Source: Ktedonobacterales bacterium
GTDB lineage: Bacteria; Chloroflexota; Ktedonobacteria; Ktedonobacterales; JADMIN01
Direction of reading: 5' to 3'
Assembly: GCA_015478575.1 (NCBI GenBank)
Contig: JADMIN010000058.1
Coordinates: forward strand, 1-9,367
DNA length: 9,367 nt
A program made the translations under genes and the position numbers. The notes under the pieces were generated by a model. It searched no databases and was not told where the DNA came from. It was given only the letters and a program-made list of their open reading frames with translations. Within the stretch, counting starts at the first letter, position 1; every line of letters begins with the position of its first letter. Shown here piece after piece: positions 5,590 through 9,367 of the stretch.

Positions 5590-8202
5590 TCACTCGTAGC
5601 GTAGCACGTCGAGCGGGCGCACGCGCGTGGCGCGCCACGCCACACCGCCCGCGACGGCCATGCAGATGGCTACCGTCGTGAGCATGAGGGTCAGCGCCAA
5701 CGGCGGATTGGCGCCGAAGCCCGACGCAAACCGAAAAGCCAGCCGATTGATGAGCAGCGCGATGAGCGTGACACCTAGCACCGCCATCAGCGAGCCGATC
5801 AGCCCCACAATGGCATTTTCTACCAGCACCATGCCCAACACACTCCGGCTGGTGTGGCCGATGGCCTTGAGGATGCCCATCTCGCGGCGGCGCTCCAGCA
5901 TCGCCAGCGCGACGGCATTCGCGATCATGATCAGGCTGGCCAGCACGGCCAGCGAGGCGATGGACTCGATGAGCAGGACGATGCTGGCCAGCAGATTCTT
6001 GATCTCCTCCAGCAGCGCCGCGACGCTGATGGTCACGGCGGTCGGCGCGGCGGACTTGATGCGCCCCAGCACCTGCCCGGAGGTGGCCACATCAAGATGC
6101 AGCGCGTAGACGTAGAACAGCGGCGCGCCCCCGCTCAGCGCCGCAACCACCCGCTGATCCGCCAGGATCGGGGCGAAACTGGCAAGCTGCCCGCCGCTGT
6201 AGAAGCCCGTGATGCGCAGGTTGACGCGGATCTTGCCTGCCAGGTCAGCGACGGTCAGGATATCGCGCAGCCGCAGGTCAAGCGGTGCCTGCGAGTAGGA
6301 AAGTGGCACGAGGACGTTGGTCGTGCCCGCGTCTGTCACGTCGAGGTTGCGTCCGAGGGCCGTATCCCCCAGCCCCCGCGCGATGCGTACGGGGGGCATG
6401 TCGCCCGCCGCGAGGTCCAGCCCATCCACGCCGCTGAGATTGGCGCCCAGCCCCGGCACATTCCCACCCACTCCGCCTCCCACGCCGCTGGTGGCGCGCG
6501 CCACGGGCACACCGTTGACCGCGATGAGCTGCGTGGGGGTAGCGCTAGTCACCAGTTCGCCCGCCAGACCAGGGGCGCCCGCCAACTGCTGATCAATGGT
6601 GGGCTTATCTTTGGCGCTTGCCAGCACAAAGGCGTTGTACTGGATATTGGTCGAGGCGAAGCGCTCCAGGGAAGTCGTCAGACCCTGGCCGAGCGCCAGC
6701 CCTAGCCCGATGGCGAAGACGCCGCCGAAGAGCGCGACCAGCGTGGTGGCGGTGCGCGCCTTCTGCCGCCCGATGTTGCGCAGGGCCAACCGGGCATTCG
6801 CCTGACACACGCGAGGCAGCGGCGCGACAGGTAGGTGGCTGACGCCCCAGGCCAGCGCGCCAAAGCTCAGGGTCAGCAGCCCCAGCACCAGCGCGGCCCC
6901 GCCCACCACCGCCACGGCGATCAGCGCGTCGCGCAGGATGCCGAAGGCGAGCGCGAAGAACAATGCGCTCACTAGCGCGCCCAACGCTCCGGTCGTGGCG
7001 CGCCCACGCCAGCCAGCGCGCTCGCGTGTCTCGCGCAACACCACCAAGGGGCGGACTTGCCCAGCCTGCACGATGGGCAGCAGCCCGAAGATCAACGTCG
7101 CGCAGACGCCGACAGCGACGCCAGAGCCGACGGTGAGCGGCGCGATATCCGCGGGCAAGTCCAGCCAGAAGGCTCGCTCGAAGAGCGCGCGCACCAAGAA
7201 GCTCATGCCCACGCCAGCCACCGCGCCCACCACCCCCCCGGCAAGCCCCAGCAGGGCCGCCTCCAGCCCGAACATCACGTTCAGGTCGCGGCGGCGATAG
7301 CCCATCGTCTTGAGCATCGCGACTTCGAGTTGGCGACGGCGCAACAACACTTGCATCGTGTTGAGGATGCCCACGCCACCAATCAGCAGCGCCAGCAGCC
7401 CAATCACCTGTAAGAAGTGGCGAATGTTGTCCACCTCCCGCTGCGTCTGGCGCACCAGCTCTGGCACGGTGGTGGTGGCGACCAGCGGGAGCCGCTGGCG
7501 GATCCGCGCGGCGGCACTGGCGGCGGCGGCATCACGGTGCCCTGGCACATCCACGAAGACCCAGGTGTAGCCGACCGGCGCGCCAGCCAGGCTGGGCAGG
7601 GCCGCGTAGAATGCCTGGCTGATCAGCAGCATGGGCTGAGCGAAGTTGCCAGCATTGGCGATAATGCCGTTGAGTGTGACCGTTGCCGTGCGCCCGGTAT
7701 ACGTCGTAAAGGTGATGGCGCCGCCAACATGGGCACCGAGTTGCTGGGCGAGCACTTGCGAGACGACGGCGCCACCGCCCGCCAGCACGGTGGGAAGTGA
7801 ACCGCCGCTGGGGGTGAGGAAGTGGGGAGCGCCGGCCAGCGGGAAGGTCGCTGGATCCACCGCCCAGACACTATAGGCGGCCAGGCTGGAGGTGACGCCG
7901 CTACTGCTGCCGCCGTCGGTGGTCACGGCGGTATAGGCGGTGATGCTCCCCTGTGCCCGAAGCGTGTCGAAGACGCCAAGCTGGAGCGGCGTGAGGTCGG
8001 CGCCCTCCGTATGGACGGCGATGTCGCCGCCGTTCAATCCCCGGATATTCACCATGAGCGCGGCGTTGACGCTATCGGCGACGAGTTGCAGTGAGACGAT
8101 GGCGAGGACACCCACCGCCACACAGAAGACGGCAAAGAGCGTGCGCTGCCCCCCACGTGCCAGCGAGCGTGTGGCATAGATCCCGTACATGCGCAGCTTC
8201 AT
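5590..8202 (-). CDS. ABC transporter permease, two FtsX/MacB modules
   Basis: This is an 870-residue membrane permease, expected to form the transmembrane part of a Type VII (MacB/LolCDE-like) ABC machine. It has two modules. First: a membrane helix (about 20-45), an external periplasmic-core-like domain (45-255), and FtsX helices (about 260-285, 308-340, 355-380) with the coupling region RRRQLEVAMLKTMGYRRRDL. Two linking helices follow (405-455). Second: a helix (485-505), a second external domain (510-735) with a Gly-rich loop at 574-592, and FtsX helices (740-765, 785-820, 836-856) with ERRREMGILKAIGHTSRSVL. It ends RPLDVLRYE, typical of the family. Ten membrane helices in one chain mean one copy could replace the usual permease dimer. 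GAGAGGGG precedes ATG 8202. The ATPase gene ends 38 bases upstream. Whether it exports a substrate or moves lipids or lipoproteins is not visible. Confidence 0.93.
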   Translation of the reverse strand: MKLRMYGIYATRSLARGGQRTLFAVFCVAVGVLAIVSLQLVADSVNAALMVNIRGLNGGDIAVHTEGADLTPLQLGVFDTLRAQGSITAYTAVTTDGGSSSGVTSSLAAYSVWAVDPATFPLAGAPHFLTPSGGSLPTVLAGGGAVVSQVLAQQLGAHVGGAITFTTYTGRTATVTLNGIIANAGNFAQPMLLISQAFYAALPSLAGAPVGYTWVFVDVPGHRDAAAASAAARIRQRLPLVATTTVPELVRQTQREVDNIRHFLQVIGLLALLIGGVGILNTMQVLLRRRQLEVAMLKTMGYRRRDLNVMFGLEAALLGLAGGVVGAVAGVGMSFLVRALFERAFWLDLPADIAPLTVGSGVAVGVCATLIFGLLPIVQAGQVRPLVVLRETRERAGWRGRATTGALGALVSALFFALAFGILRDALIAVAVVGGAALVLGLLTLSFGALAWGVSHLPVAPLPRVCQANARLALRNIGRQKARTATTLVALFGGVFAIGLGLALGQGLTTSLERFASTNIQYNAFVLASAKDKPTIDQQLAGAPGLAGELVTSATPTQLIAVNGVPVARATSGVGGGVGGNVPGLGANLSGVDGLDLAAGDMPPVRIARGLGDTALGRNLDVTDAGTTNVLVPLSYSQAPLDLRLRDILTVADLAGKIRVNLRITGFYSGGQLASFAPILADQRVVAALSGGAPLFYVYALHLDVATSGQVLGRIKSAAPTAVTISVAALLEEIKNLLASIVLLIESIASLAVLASLIMIANAVALAMLERRREMGILKAIGHTSRSVLGMVLVENAIVGLIGSLMAVLGVTLIALLINRLAFRFASGFGANPPLALTLMLTTVAICMAVAGGVAWRATRVRPLDVLRYE

Positions 8203-8240
8203 GGATGGCCCCTCTCCCAGCCCTCCCTCACCGAGGAGAG

Positions 8241-8960
<720 letters not shown>

Positions 8961-8966
8961 CGTCAA

Positions 8967-8974
8967 CCCTCCTC
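8967..8974 (-). promoter_or_regulatory. Ribosome binding site GAGGAGGG of the ABC ATPase
   Basis: GAGGAGGG on the minus strand, six bases before ATG 8960-8958, fixes the ATPase start against the longer in-frame alternative at 9032. It lies within the C-terminal coding part of the membrane protein upstream, suggesting coupled translation. Confidence 0.65.
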
Positions 8975-9367
8975 TTCCCCACGGATGCCCAGCCCTCGCC
9001 CGGCGCGAGGTCAGCGGGAGATGGCCCCACATCCACGCTCGCCCAGCGTCGCGACGCTACACGCATCCTGGCGGCGGCGCGCACGCGCAGGCCCCGAACA
9101 CACGCGACCACCGCCACGAGCGTCGCGACCGCCATCAGCGCGACCTGCGAGAAGAAGCTGGCGGCAGTGCTGGAGCCGACGATACCATCGTCGCCGTTGA
9201 AGAGGCGCGGCGCGTCGGCGTGAACCGCCAGACCCCACGCGACCATCGCCGCCAGCATCCCCACCATCGCCAGCGTGGCAACCGTCGCGGGCGCGAGGGC
9301 GAAGCGCACCACGCGCTCAGGCAGCTCGCTGCGGGCCACCGCCACGGCGACCGCCGCGGTGCTGGCG

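Noticed and set aside
5854..6705. 283-codon + strand open frame opposite the permease
   Set aside because: Its Arg/Gln/His/Gly-rich translation is typical of antisense reading of a GC-rich membrane gene. The permease frame explains the region fully.

Overview
The window is GC-rich bacterial DNA with tightly packed genes, short operon gaps and good Shine-Dalgarno sequences. The mix of genes (MacB/LolD-type ABC transporters, a YafY-type WYL regulator, a VapBC-like module, a VanZ-like membrane protein) fits a soil or thermophilic Chloroflexota lineage, for example Ktedonobacteria. That assignment is inference from protein style only; no rRNA or marker gene is present. No phage, transposon, CRISPR, tRNA or rRNA signal was seen.

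Left part (1-2858): a LolD/MacB-type ABC ATPase on the + strand begins in a 4-base ATGA overlap with a possible upstream gene that leaves the window. It converges on a minus-strand type II toxin-antitoxin pair. That pair looks decayed: the AbrB-type antitoxin has an apparent one-base frameshift inside its DNA-binding hairpin, and the PIN-domain toxin lacks the usual fourth acidic residue. A 353-base divergent intergenic region then leads to a + strand HTH-WYL transcriptional regulator, which ends just before a strong GC hairpin.

Middle (2958-4682): on the minus strand, an unrecognised 104-residue protein overlaps the start of a YbjN-like protein by 25 bases, so the two probably form a translationally coupled pair. 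Upstream of them lie about 460 bases without a convincing gene, then a VanZ-like membrane protein.

Right part (4826-9367): a minus-strand operon runs from a partial two-helix membrane protein to a LolD-type ATPase, an 870-residue permease with two FtsX/MacB modules, and a membrane-anchored extracytoplasmic protein containing an internally duplicated helical domain. The ATPase and permease should form a mechanotransmission-type (Type VII) ABC machine, and the anchored protein is the natural candidate for its external partner. This transporter with its repeat-containing accessory protein is the most interesting unit here. The substrate cannot be told from the sequence.
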